This document shows positions 1-11,367 of a stretch of DNA of 64,000 nt, piece after piece. Each line of letters begins with the position of its first letter. Positions within the stretch are counted from its first letter, which is position 1. Made by a program: the position numbers and the translations under genes. The notes below the pieces were generated by a model, which ran no database searches, was not told the origin of the DNA, and was given only the letters and a program-made list of their open reading frames with translations. The DNA is from Trema orientale (taxonomy: Eukaryota; Streptophyta; Magnoliopsida; Rosales; Cannabaceae), in the NCBI GenBank assembly GCA_002914845.1, contig JXTC01000002.1, positions 1,728,862 through 1,792,861 of the forward strand. The letters run 5' to 3'.

Positions 1-42
1 TTCCAAATTTCTCCATAATGTGAAAGAAATTAATTTTCTTTA

Positions 43-758
43 GGCTATGTTTGGTAGGAAGGAAAGAAAATAAGAGAAAAAAAAATTAGTATGGAAAGAA
101 AATGTGTAAAGTGGAAAAGAAAATTTATTTTCTCTATTGTTGTTTGATATGTAGATATAAAAGAAAACTAATATATTTTAAAATGATTGTATTGTCTTTT
201 TTAATAAAATTTTAAAATTAATATATAAGGTTATTTTAGTAAATTCACTTTTACATATTGCTAAAAAAAATTTCTTTTTTTTTTTTCTCTCCATTTTTTG
301 GGGAGAAAATATTTGTGTGTGGCCCACTACTTTTAGAGAAATTTAGACGGATGACCAAAATTTTAAATTTGATTAAATAGATATCTACTTTTAAAATTTT
401 ATAGCTAAATGTCCAGGTATATATATTTTTACATTTGGTAGATACGCATATCTACTAATTTTAGTTATTGTACTGAAATACACTGGGTATATAATTTTTT
501 ATACTTGGTATATAAAATTTTACACTTGGTATATAAGCATATATACCGGACATTTTGCTATAGCATTTGACAAAAGGACATTTACTGAAATTGGGCTCAA
601 AATTTGATCATATTTCTATAAGCCCCTTTTTTTCCTCTCGTTTTCTCTCCCTTTTCCATTTTTTCTTCTACTAAATAACCCAATTTTTTAGTTTTTTTCT
701 ACTTTTCCTTTAAATTTTTTCTCTCCTCCTTTTTTTTCCTTTCGTACCAAACATAACC
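43..758. mobile_element. Tourist-like (PIF/Harbinger) MITE, copy 1, with a nested insertion
   Basis: The ends are imperfect inverted repeats: the left reads GGCTATGTTTGGTA and the right, reverse complemented, reads GGTTATGTTTGGTA. Each is flanked by the trinucleotide TTA (40-42 and 759-761), the target-site duplication expected for PIF/Harbinger elements. The body outside the insert matches, in reverse orientation, the element at 21908-22321. About 290 bp at 336-626 is absent from that second copy and is a separate element. No transposase is visible, so this is a non-autonomous element. Confidence 0.85.
336..626 (-). mobile_element. Small MITE nested inside the Tourist copy
   Basis: This block interrupts the Tourist element at 43-758 and reappears in reverse orientation at 38209-38500. 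Both copies run from a GGGCTTATAGAAATATGA-like end to CTAAATTTCTC and share the internal motifs AAATGTCCGG and TATACTTGGTATAT. At this copy the target duplication is obscured by a T-rich flank; at the other copy it is a clean 8-bp duplication, so an hAT-type origin is inferred. No coding capacity is visible. Confidence 0.7.
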
Positions 759-1033
759 TTAGAGAAAAAGAGCTTTACATTTCTTCCAAATGAAATTACT
801 TTTTCCTTTTAAAGCCCAAAAAGCACATAACAATATAGCAAATGGGCGCCAGAATACGGCCCTGCAATTACAAAAAGGCCCTTGTTCACCTAGAAGCATG
901 AGCAACACTTTTAACAATTACAGCAGCATGTTTGTCTCTATTGCCCAGTTTCAGATTTGATGAGTGAGGCACCTGTACCACATTAGCGTACCACTCCACT
1001 CACAAGAGAGAAACTCAGAGAGAGAGAGAGAGA
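759..1033 (+). promoter_or_regulatory. Upstream region and 5' leader of the DUF538 gene
   Basis: The stretch between the MITE and the DUF538 start codon ends in a GA microsatellite at about 1012-1033, directly before the ATG, as is common in plant 5' leaders. No clear TATA box was identified, so the transcription start is not placed. Confidence 0.4.
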
Positions 1034-2892
1034 ATGGAGAAAGCTTTAACAAAAGTGAGTAGCTTAAAGGTTGGGAGCTTATGGATTTCAAAGAAAGCCA
1101 AGGAGGAGCTCTCTAATATCTCTGAGGACATCACTGTGAGTATTTAGGTTTTTCCATATCATATTAGTATGTGAATGTCTCTACTTTGCTTTCTTTTCTA
1201 ACGGGTTTGGTTGTTTTTTCACTTTACCTTTGTCATTGCTTTTCAATATTTGCAAATTGGTAGTTTTGGTGATATATGGATTATACCCATTTCATATATA
1301 TCACCCTTTCCTTCCAAGTCTTGCTTTTTTGGCTTGAAATTGCCTGTAGAATGTAAGATCTGTGAGTTTTTATGTGAAAAGACTGAAAATTAGAAGGTGG
1401 GTTTTGTATTTTAAAGAAGAAGATTTGTGGATTTGGGCTTTGACTAAAAGAGTGACAAGTTCTAAAATAATGTTAAATGGAAGTGACATTGCAGCTGTGG
1501 TTGATTTTTCTGGGAAATATGTTACAGTGGAATCATCATACTTTTGTTTGATTCATCTAGATGTTTTGTGTTCAGAGTCCCATTTGATCTGGAACCTTTC
1601 GTTTTTACATTTAGTTGAGTATAAAGAGAAAGGAAGATGAGTTTTGTAACTTTTGTTTGGTCAGACCAAGGTAGGAGCTTGTATTATATTTTCGGGTTAA
1701 AAGTGCATTATTGTGCTATTATTAGAGGAAAGAGCTCTTCTGTTTACTAGGTTTGAAGGCTAATTGACCTGGTTCATATGATGGAAAAAAAAATGAAAAG
1801 GGAAATTGAAATAAATAGTTGTAATTTTGACTAGAATAACTTTTAAAAAAGGAATTGAAAAAAGAATTTTTTAAGCAAGGTTTTAGTATTTTGTGACCTG
1901 TGTATGACGAAGGGTCACATAATTTGTAAATATTGATTAGTCTTAGAAAAATCATAATTTTATAGTCATAAATTATGTGATAATACAATTTGTAACACTA
2001 TTAGAAATGTCAATTTGAAAAAGACTACTTAAAAAGTCATTTTGGTCCAAATTAGTATTATCTAGGTCAATTTCCCAAATGAAAAACCCTACAAAATTAA
2101 TAAGCTTCCAATATGCATACTATATACTATAGGGTTGCAATCTTCTCAGTCTAAACTGTCTCTACATTTTCTTTGTAGGCATGTTTCTGTTTTCAATAGT
2201 CATGTCAATGTAGGCATTTTCAATAGTCGTGTCAATGTTAAGAATGTTAATCTGAGAAGACTGTAATCTTGTATAAAATCTTTCATAAAAGCTCCCTTTC
2301 TATTATTTGAAGCAATGTATTCTTTTTGCAGACTTTCTCAAATACCGTCGAGGAGAAGGCAAAATGGATTTTCAACAAACTAAAAGGTTCCAAACTTCAA
2401 GTGTTAATGATTCAGTAACTGTCCATCAAATGCTTATTTTCCCAAACTTGATACTCTCTTATTATGCAGTCTCCTAGCAATTTAAAATTTGTGATCTCTT
2501 ATTTTCCTCCAGGAATTCCGCCGAAAACCTTGCCAGACCTCCTCCGCGAATACAACTTGCCGCCGGGTCTCTTTCCCCAGAACATAACCTGTTTTGAATT
2601 CGATGAATCGAAGGCGAGGCTGATTGTGTATTTGCCCTCCACATGTGAGGTTAGCTTCAAGGATTCATCTGTTATAAGGTATGCAAACAGAGTCAAAGCG
2701 ATTCTACTAAGGGGAAAGCTAACAGGAATTGAGGGAATGAAGACAAAGGTCCTGGTCTGGGTTAAGGTCACTTGTGTAGCAGTCGAAAGTTCTAAGTCTG
2801 ACAAAGTATGGTTCACGGCCGGCGTCAAGAAGTCGAGGCCCAAGGATGCTTATCTAGCTGCCCGCGATGGCATTAGAGTAGAAGAATTCTGA
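1034..2892 (+). CDS. DUF538 family protein
   Basis: Three exons are read: 1034-1135, 2332-2386 and 2513-2892, giving about 178 residues. Exon 1 ends at ACT|GTGAGT, exon 2 follows TTTTTGCAG, and the 2387-2512 intron has GT..AG ends and rejoins as KLKG-IPPKTLPDLL. The C-terminal two thirds hold the DUF538 signature: LPDLLREYNLPPGLFP near the front, then ARLIVYLPS, GMKTKVLVWVKV and a VWFTAGVKKSRP segment; the protein ends RVEEF. The N terminus (MEKALTKVSS..) matches the plant subgroup as I remember it, in which this is a complete length. The biochemical role of DUF538 proteins is poorly defined; some are reported as stress-responsive. An ATG at 2464 opens a longer reading of exon 3, but it lies in the intron and is not used here. 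No signal peptide is seen. Confidence 0.9.
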
Positions 2893-3360
2893 ATCAAATA
2901 GTAATTTTGTTTAGGGTGCTATTTGTTGTCAATTGTCATCAACTTTAAGATCAACTCATATTCTAGTGGCTGAATACCAAATGATCAAGATTTTGTTCTT
3001 TTGTTGCTTTGTTGTTTTGGCTTTCAATGAGGAATGTCGAAAGCTTCCTGTTATGATTTACTCGGCACCATTGCTAAAGCTATGAAATGGTGAAATATCA
3101 AGAGACTTCAACAAGAACAAGAATATAATACAGAGAGAACAACTCAACTAGTTGATATCGCTGTAGAAACATTTTGCATCAAAATTTGGTAAGTTTTCTT
3201 AACAAATCAATAATGAATCATGGCATTANTATTCAAAAACAAATAAAATAAGCTTACCGGAGAATTTTCTATAGCAATACAATTGATCAATCATTCTTGA
3301 AGTCTATACTTCAATAATCTACCTTAACCTATTTGAAAATTTTCTTATCTGCTTGTCAAA
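2893..3360. other. Intergenic region between two convergent genes
   Basis: This 468-bp AT-rich stretch must hold both 3' UTRs of the DUF538 (+) and RRG-like (-) genes. A single ambiguous base lies at 3229. No other feature was recognised. Confidence 0.5.
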
Positions 3361-6300
3361 TCAAAGAGGAGTTGAATCACGAACGATCTCATATAACGAG
3401 ATAGCGTTCTCAATGCTCAGAAGGCCAATGATACACCATTCCAAGAAATCTGACTTCCTGTTTTGGATGACCTCTTGGAGAAAATGAATATTATGCTGCA
3501 AAATACAAAAAGAAATCAAGGTCTCAGATAACTTTTCAAAATAAACGCCAAACAGCGGAACAAAATGGGTTCCGTTTCTGTGAAGCAACAAATTATTTTA
3601 CTAACCCCCTTTTAAATTTTGTTTAAAATCACCACTTTAATTTATCCGAAGCAAATTATAATAACCCATCCTTGTCAGCCTCTTTCCCATACACAAAATA
3701 AAAATAAGTAACTTTATGATCTAACAGGCACCCAACCAAAACATATGAACTAAGAACTAAGGACTAAGAAGGCTTGTAACTCATAAAGGCTAAAATACCT
3801 CAACAAACTTTAGTTTGAAGTCCAAGTTTCCAAAGCGTTGTGTCACCTCGTACTCCTCCCGAAGGTACTCATATATTTGAGCATATTTTGCATCTCTCCA
3901 AGCAATTTCTGATCTGAGGCATGAATAATAGAACAAAGATGAGGAGGGGCAAGATGGAAGCTTATTAACTTGTCTCACTCTCAGGTATTCAAAATGCTTT
4001 TGTCATTTGAAGGAGAAAAATAAAAAAAAGCTAATACGCTATATGTTTCTATCATTACAAGGAGGTGCAGTTGATTCAGATCTTTGTTTCGCCAAATAGT
4101 ATGTTTTTCAAAATTCTCATGTAGTTGGAGACTTGGAGTTGTAGACAGAAACACAAGCTTTAAGGCAAGCCTGTCTAGATTTGAGTTTTCTGTCTAAAAT
4201 TAGACAAAGATTCAAGTACCTATCTGTTTGGTAGTTACTACAAGTGAAAAGCCATTAATGCACATGTTGGAGTATTTTATAGAACAATGTAACGGATTAC
4301 AAAAACATTTACCTCTCAAAAAGGCCAACTTTGAGGATTACATCAGCTAGGTTTGAGTTGGCCTTTCCAACAAGTTGAAGAAGCTTCTTCTTGTCCATAG
4401 TGAAAGTTCCAGTTTTCTCCATCCCACGATTTATATCTGCAAATTCTTGAACCATACCATCAACCTGAGATAGAGAGATCCAAAATTATTCATTAAGCTA
4501 GCATTTTGATTACATCAAGGCCATTACAAAATTGATACCATTCAAGAAATACCAGCACTGCTATTGAAATCCTTATGTTAGTGTTAAGACAGTATACATG
4601 AACCAAAATTGTTGGGATAAAAGCAACCAAGCAACCTCGTACCGAATTCTCAAAAGAGGTTACTGTTTAGGGAAATAAGTAACAGACACACTGAGATCCT
4701 TACCTGTGAAACAAAATAATCCAAAGCAATACTCTGGCCAAGCACGCTTCCAATTATGCGGACACCATCCGTGTCTAAAGTTTTGAGAACAATGTAGTCT
4801 GCACCTCCCTCCATGTCCTCAACCATCTGCGGCTTCTCTTTTACTGCATAATCTGATTCAGGACACACAGCCAAAAGAATCGAATAGGTACTTTGTAAAC
4901 GAAAATGTATTTTAATACACCGATTGACACAGTAGACTATGCAAACAAAACCAACTCCACATCCCACTATGTGTGTACTTTGATATTGTTTTAGACAGCA
5001 CAAATATGAAGTTCAGGTAACAAGTACCTCACAACCTAATCTTGTAAATTATGCATATTTTAGAAACAGAAGAAAATTTTCATCCTCGCAACTTACCATC
5101 TTCACCCGAACCATTTAGGGGTTACCTTCAATGATAAAGTTAAAGAAAGAAACAATTTAAATTATCAACTCTTTATCCTGCCAGCGTATTACAAAAATTT
5201 GAGTACTTATAGTTACCACATGAATTAGATTCAAGTAAGTAGAATGTTAAGTAAACGGAGTTATCAAAATATGTGATCTTCTAAAAGTATTTTTACCGTC
5301 TTTCCTCATCTCTGGAAGCAATCCAGAAGCATGTCTTCTAACTAACTCAAGGTAATTTTCAACTTCATGGTCTTCAATATTAAACAGAACGGCAGATCCA
5401 TACTGGAATACTACCATATAACGGCAGCAGCTCAGATTCTCCTTAACTCCAAAGCCCTAGATAAAAAGAGTCATATCAGGAGGAAAATGTCAATTAATTA
5501 TGTTTAACACTATTAACACCTATTAATCAAACCAGTATTTACAGTTTTGGAGGACTTTCATATTAAATTCTGCATGGTGGGAGTGGCTTATGATACTAGG
5601 TAAAAGTCCATAAAAAAGTCCTACATTGAACTGGCATTCGAATGTGGTCTTTTCAAATAGTTTACTGTTGTCAACCGCTGATTTGACTATTTAAGTTCTG
5701 GAAGCAATAGAAAGTTGGAAGCCATAAATGACACCAACAAAACACCATGTGCACCAAAATGGTTTGTATCATAAGCCAGAATATACATTTCTATATTTTT
5801 TATGTACCAAAGTTCAACCAAGGAGGAAAATAAGATAGTTCTGGGATAAACTCACAGGGACAGTAGCTTCTGAAGGTATACCGGAATATCTGAGGGCAAT
5901 GTAGTTTGAAGAGCGAGACGTTGCAGGGATTACGGTGCTCAAATTCTCAGCTTGCATGCTTTTCAAATTTATACTGCCAATAACATAAATCTGAGAAAGC
6001 TAAATCATACAGAACAACCCCAGAAAAATAGAAAGACAAGGATTTTCACACAAACACATTAACCAAAGTGGGAATCAAACATAAATAAAATACAAAAGAG
6101 ACCCAATAACGAAACCTTTAATTAAATCACAGACCCTCCTCTAGAGAACACATAACAAATCGACTGTGCCATTGGAACGTAGAACACGAGCTTGGTAGCT
6201 TGTTCTTAAGTAAAAATCATGATTTTGTGCATATAATAGTTCGGAAAATAAAAAAAGAAGAAACATAAAAACAAACCCAAATGGATTATATCATAGGATT

Positions 6301-6581
6301 TAATCTAATGTGGCGAACCTGGTAGAAAGAAAGTAGGCCTTGACAGGGATTTTGCCGGTGTCTTCTTCGTCTTCCTTAGCTCCAAGTCCATAGTTTGGAA
6401 ACCCAGAATCGAATTCGTGGGAATCAATGGGGACCCGAGATGGGACTGCGGAGAAAGTTCTCAGATTGGAGAAGGAAAGGGTTGAAGAGGCTGAGGAGGA
6501 AAACAGGGGTTTTGGAGGGTTTGGGTTAAGAGATTTGGAGACTTGGTGAAGGAGAAGCGAGACTCGACTCCACCTGCCCAT
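3361..6581 (-). CDS. RRG: RETARDED ROOT GROWTH-like mitochondrial protein (DUF155/RMND1 family)
   Basis: Seven exons on the minus strand: 6319-6581, 5856-5973, 5297-5456, 4704-4852, 4313-4464, 3799-3913 and 3361-3495, about 363 residues. All junctions are GT..AG and all phases close. The N terminus is basic and rich in Ser, Pro and Leu with few acidic residues (about 1-45), as in a mitochondrial presequence. The DUF155 core follows: IPVKAYFLST, NYIALRYSGIPSEATVP, CCRYMVVFQYGSAVLFN, DYIVLKTLDTDGVRIIGS, QSIALDYFV, and WRDAKYAQIYEYLREEYEV. The last exon has a hydrophobic segment (WCIIGLLSIENAISLYEIV) that could be the C-terminal membrane anchor typical of RMND1-type proteins. Family knowledge places Arabidopsis RRG in mitochondria, needed for root meristem cell division. 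The symbol is given by resemblance; a paralogue cannot be excluded. Confidence 0.9.
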
Positions 6582-6951
6582 TCACTGAAACTTGTGCTAC
6601 TGAAAATTACATTACAGAACTCGTCTTGTTTGATGCTTAATAGAATAGGTACAACTAAATAAGGCAGAGGAAGAGGAAGAAGAAGAAGAAGCCTTGTCTA
6701 CTCCATCTCCATGTTCACAACTCCAAAAACCTTTACACAATTATTATGTTAAAAAATAGAATAAAATAAAACAAAAATGACGTAGCGCTGAAATACCATG
6801 TTTAAAACGACCCGTCGTTTTCATAAAGAATGTTGTTCACTTATTGGAATTACATGTCGTTTAATATCCCTCAAACTTCGAAAAATGAACCAAAGTCTTA
6901 TTTTAGTCGTAAATGGAACTGTTTTTGTCTAGGTTTGATCGATGTTATCAA
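6582..6951 (-). promoter_or_regulatory. Probable promoter and leader of the RRG-like gene
   Basis: The first ~140 bp upstream of the start codon contains a run of GAAGAA triplets (CTT on the sense strand) near 6665-6690, typical of a plant 5' leader. An 18-bp palindrome with 8-bp arms (AAAACGAC / GTCGTTTT) lies at 6804-6821. No TATA box was assigned. Confidence 0.35.
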
Positions 6952-7672
6952 TAGGGGTGTGGTGTGGTTATTTTGTTTCTTGTTGTGGTTTGGGGTCCAG
7001 CTTTTTTCTACCGCTACGGTGTGGTGTAGAATACGGAATAAGATTTCTATTTCCGCAATAAATCACACTGCACCGTATATACATATACATTCAATTTAAA
7101 ATTGATATATATATATATATATATATGAATTCACTTATATAACATGCTAAAATCTAAAATCTAAATTTTATTAAAATAAGTTGTGAATGAAACTTAGAGA
7201 GTTTTGGAGAAAATCAAACAAATGAGTACTTACTAATAATTTAAGTTTCAACTTTGTTGTTTGTTGCTCGGAAGGATATTTAAATTTTTGAACTTTAGAC
7301 ATTTGTGCGTTACTATATTTTGATTAGGTTGTAATATTATGTTTTATTAAGATGTTGCTTAGACAAGTATGAATATGTGAATGTGCAACTTTCTTAAATA
7401 TTTTATATTTGTGTTAATTTTTAAATGATTTATTTTAATAGTAATAACTTTTTTAAGATTATTTTTTTAATTTGGCCCAATTTTGTTGAGGCCTATATCA
7501 AAGGCCCAAATTACATAAACCGCACCGCACCAAACCGCATAATGTGGTGTGGTTTGGTGTAGTTAATAGATTTTTTTTAACCGCAGTAGTTAAGATTTTC
7601 TTTTACTACACTTTGTGGGTTGGTTAAGAATTTGAACATTATATTGCCCAACCCACACCGCGCTTACCCTTA
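6952..7672. mobile_element. hAT-like non-autonomous element
   Basis: The left end reads TAGGGGTGTGGTGTGGTT and the right end, reverse complemented, reads TAAGGGTAAGCGCGGTGTGG, an imperfect terminal inverted repeat. Flanking octamers GTTATCAA (6944-6951) and GATATTAA (7673-7680) match at six of eight positions, as expected of an old 8-bp target duplication. Subterminal GTGTGG/CCGCAC repeats occur near both ends (7519-7565). A TA microsatellite lies at about 7105-7126. No transposase is seen. Confidence 0.6.
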
Positions 7673-8627
7673 GATATTAATAGGTCCCAAAACCAAAACT
7701 AAGACACATAAAATTAGGGGTAATAAAATGATATATTTGAAAGTATAAGGCTAAAGGCTAAAACTTTGACAAACATAATTCAAACGAAAATTCAAGGATA
7801 TTTTTCGCTTGAAACAATTCTAGGATTATTTAAAAGAATGAAAAAAATATTACTCCTTCAAACAAAGTTACAAGAACTATCTTCAATTTGTCTTCCCTCC
7901 CGTTTTAATGAATAATAAAATTGTCTTCAGATTAACAAATCATACAAATTTTAGCTTCTCGTTTAATTTGCTCAAAATTAACAAATAAATAAATAAATTT
8001 TACCTTTCTATAACTAGCAACAAAACAAATATGAAAAAAGAAAAAAAAAAAAAGAATAGCGACAGGTGAAAAAGAAAGAATAAGAACAAGAACATTTAAT
8101 GAAGAAAAATCTTGCACATATAGCTTATTTTTTTTAATTTCTTTTTAGGTAATTAATGGTATTTTATTTGTTTTAAAACATTCTTACTTAATTTTGACCT
8201 CTTTAAAAAAGAGGTGGAATAAGTATCAATTTGTTAGTTTATGAATATTTTTGTTATCTATGAAAATCAGGGTATCAATTGAGAATTTCCCAAATTCATG
8301 GATATTTTTTACAAAATTCGTTTAAAATTTTAGGGATAAAGTAGAAATAGATTATTTTTCAAGGGTTAAAAGTAGGATTAATCTCCTTTTTTTCAGTCCC
8401 AAAAAAAAAATAACGTTTGGATTTACCCCTTGTACGACTAAATACGACATGTGGTTTACGACGGTGAAAGGAGAAACGACGACGTATAACAACGGTGAAA
8501 AATGTCACACACTGTATGACTGTTGTTCAACGCCTGAAAGCCGGCCCAAGAGCGAAGAAAGAGAACGAGCACTGAGAAAGTCTGAAACTGAAAATCTTAG
8601 AAAGGGAGAGTAAGAAATCGTGAAGAA
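7673..8627 (+). promoter_or_regulatory. Intergenic region and MinE promoter
   Basis: AT-rich sequence with several A runs. The last 200 bp are less AT-rich, with ACGACG and CGACGACGTA motifs near 8458-8486 and a purine-rich leader running into the ATG at 8628. No TATA box or TSS can be fixed. Confidence 0.35.
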
Positions 8628-10054
8628 ATGTCGACTTTGGGGAATCTTAGGGTCTCGGCGACACTGGGTTCTAATACTGCGCACTCTTTTCGAAGCTCTT
8701 TGCCCCCATCGAAGGTTACAAATTCTTTTTTTTTTTTACATCAGCGATAATTTCAGTGTATTTAGACCCCCTTATATATGAAAATTTATGGGTTTTGAAT
8801 AAATTTTTCTAGTTTGGTTTTTCGGCTGTTTAATTTCCCCCTTAGTGTGAGGAAAATAAATGAAAATTTGGGTTTCTGGTCGTTAAGATTGAAGGTTTAT
8901 CTAGTCTTTTCCAGCTACCAAACTGAGTATTTATGTGATTTTGGGTCTGGTTTATTAGTAGGAAACCTGGTGTGTTTGTCTTTGTTTTTTTTTTTTTGTT
9001 TTTGTTTTTTTTTTTGGCATTTTCAATAAGATCGCAAAATTGGGTTGTTTTCTAAATTGCTTGAGCTTGAGTTACATGTTCATATTGAGATACTAATATA
9101 AAATCTTCACAAAATCGATGGTTCCAGCATCATTAATTAATTGTCTAATATACAGTTATATGTATTTTGTTGGGTGAAGTATCATAATATTGGTCAAATA
9201 TACTCCTTGTGCTAGTATTAGAAGATATATAATATGCTCTGTCTCAATGTGTAAATGAGTTAAGCCTTTCTACCAAGTACCCTTATAATGATTACATCTA
9301 CATTCTCCATTTCTGTTGGATACTTGGATGTTTTTTAATACATAGTCAAGTGGCTAGGTCGATTGGCAAGTAGAAGGAGGATTTAAAGCTAGATTCAACA
9401 GTCTTTCCCTACTTAAATTTAAGCTTTTGTGATGTATTATAGGTAGACTTCAATAGTTTCCTGCGTGAAGGATCTAGCATTTCAGATATCACACCAAAAT
9501 GGAACCACGTGGCGCTTGATAGCCGCAATAGTCGCCGACATTCCAAGCCAGCTTCCAGGATAACTGGACGTGTTCAACTCTCACCAAAGTCCATTAACCA
9601 TGAGGCTGAAAGCTTTCTCCTCAATGCCATCAACATGAGCTTCTTCGAGCGTTTAAACTTGGCTTGGAAGATAATCTTCCCATCTCAACAATCTAGAAAG
9701 AGCTCTAATGCGAGGATTGCTAAGCAGCGCTTGAAGATGATTCTGTTCTCTGACCGTTGTGCAGTTAGTGATGAGGCTAAACAAAAGATTGTCAGCAACA
9801 TCGTGCGTGCTCTGTCGGATTTTGTTGAGATAGAATCACAGGATAAAGTTCAGCTGAGTGTTTCTACTGATTTGGATCTTGGAACTATCTACTCCGTTAC
9901 CGTGCCTGTACGGCGGGTGAAACCTGAATATCAAGATGTAGATGAAGCTGGATCAATAATGAATGTTGAGTACAAAGATACTGGAGAAAGTTCTGGTTCT
10001 GTTGATGTCAGGTTCGACTTTTACATTCCTGACGAGAGAACCAATAATTTCTAA
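8628..10054 (+). CDS. MINE1: Plastid division topological specificity factor MinE
   Basis: Two exons, 8628-8714 and 9443-10054, joined across a 728-bp GT..AG intron; about 232 residues. Exon 1 (29 codons) plus the start of exon 2 form a Ser/Thr/Arg-rich, acid-poor leader consistent with a chloroplast transit peptide. The MinE domain follows: EAESFLLNAINMSFFERLNL, then LAWKIIFP with the long helix NARIAKQRLKMILFSDRC (MinD-binding, anti-MinCD part), then VEIESQDKVQLSVSTD and GTIYSVTVPVRRVKPEYQD (dimerising topological-specificity part). The tail ending DVRFDFYIPDE is the plant-specific extension. MinE sets the position of the plastid division ring through MinD (family knowledge; Arabidopsis ARC12). 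Exon 2 could be opened from an internal GTG at 9509, but the upstream exon keeps frame and supplies the transit peptide, so 8628 is preferred. Confidence 0.95.
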
Positions 10055-10909
10055 GGTCAAGAAGTGCATGTTTGGCCGATATCCGAAAGCTTCTGTGTTA
10101 GATGTTTGTTTCTTTAGCTAGTGAGACAACCTTACAATCCTGTATATAAATGAAAATTCCTTTCTGGTGTTTGGAAATTTTGCTTTCCCTCGTTTGGTTT
10201 TTATCTTGGTGGAGTTGCATGCCTGTATGCGATCGATCGTCACACGTTTGTATGTAGATCTTATATCTTTTTGCTCAGAAGTCAAATTTCTATCCTTATC
10301 ATGATTCACTTTGACCCAAAATAAGCTTGCCTATGTTTGGTAGGGTGCAAAATGGGATGAGAAATCAGAGAGAAAAATGAGATACTAGTTGGAATGGTGA
10401 CAATGAGAATTGGAGGGAACAGGGGAAATCCATATTTTTCTTGGACCTAATTATTTATGATTGAACAAAATAAAGGAGGTTTCTTTGAAGGTTCTGAATT
10501 TTCTATATTCTTAAATATGGTCCAATTCAGATGAGACTGATGGTTGATGAATGATGTCCACTTTATACCCCGTTTGTCCCTTCAAATATATTGTTCTTTT
10601 AGAAACTGGCAATGTAGACATGGGAAAAGATTCATGTTAGTCCATTTTCAGTGGTATACAGGTCGGTTGAGAGAATTATAGCTTATGCATTTATGAGAAA
10701 CCTCACCTCTATGTTTTTACTTTCTGAATTCTTAGAATCAAGTAAAATGAGGACGCATGAAAAAAATTCTTACTTTTATTTCTAATTAATTTCCATTTTG
10801 GACCATACGCGTGCCTGGCCCTGGCCCAAAAAGGAGAAACATCAGCATAGCTGTCATCTGGGCCAGGCCAGGCCCAAAAGACTGAGAAAAGGAAAAGCGG
10901 AGAGGGAAT
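10055..10909. other. MinE 3' region and intergenic sequence
   Basis: The MinE 3' UTR is expected in the first few hundred bases. At 10330-10350 CCTATGTTTGGTAGG resembles the Tourist end of the two MITEs in this window, but no matching right end was found. Nothing else was recognised before the tRNA gene. Confidence 0.4.
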
Positions 10910-10981
10910 TGAACCCGACGTGAATCGAACACGCAACCTTCTGATCTGGAGTCAGACGCGCTACCATTGCGCCACGGATCC
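10910..10981 (-). tRNA. tRNA-Trp (anticodon CCA)
   Basis: The minus strand reads GGATCCGTGGCGCAATGG.. as acceptor and D arm, with GCGCAATGGTAGCGC in the D region (A box). The anticodon arm is CTGACTCCAGATCAG with CCA in the loop. The T arm is GTGTTCGATTCAC (B box), and the 3' end is TCGGGTTCA, so the acceptor stem pairs with two G-T wobbles. It is 72 nt, intronless, and CCA is not encoded, as for a nuclear plant tRNA. A short T run (AAAA on the plus strand near 10892) lies just downstream and could terminate Pol III. The cloverleaf appears intact, so the gene is probably functional. Confidence 0.95.
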
Positions 10982-11367
10982 GCTTAAAGTTTGCGCGTAG
11001 GGTTTCTCTATATATAAAATATCACCGTCATATTCTGTCACCTTCATTCCTGCGTGGCTACGTAATCAATATATAAGTAATCAATATATAACTTTCATAT
11101 TTTCTCACTTCCTTACAACCATACTAGCTCATCCTTGCCTTGCCGTCTCTCTCACTATCTATGTGTTCTTTCGGTTCTTCACGTAAATAAAATTATTTCA
11201 TTATGCTTTAATCTGATCTCTCTCTTGTTTTACTCATGCATCTTTATATTGTACACAATTTTCTATTGTTATTTTGCTGAATTATACATGTTTATATGCA
11301 TTGTTTTACTAAAAAAAGTAAATAAAATAATTTCCTTATTGTTTGTTCTCTGTTGTTATACTTTATG

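Noticed and set aside
2464-2512. ATG-opened extension of DUF538 exon 3
   Set aside because: The segment is the end of an intron with a TTTTCCTCCAG acceptor; splicing gives the family-consistent KLKG-I..LPDLL join.
2499-2843. 114-codon open frame on the minus strand
   Set aside because: It lies opposite the conserved DUF538 exon 3 and has no family features; it is a shadow of that exon.
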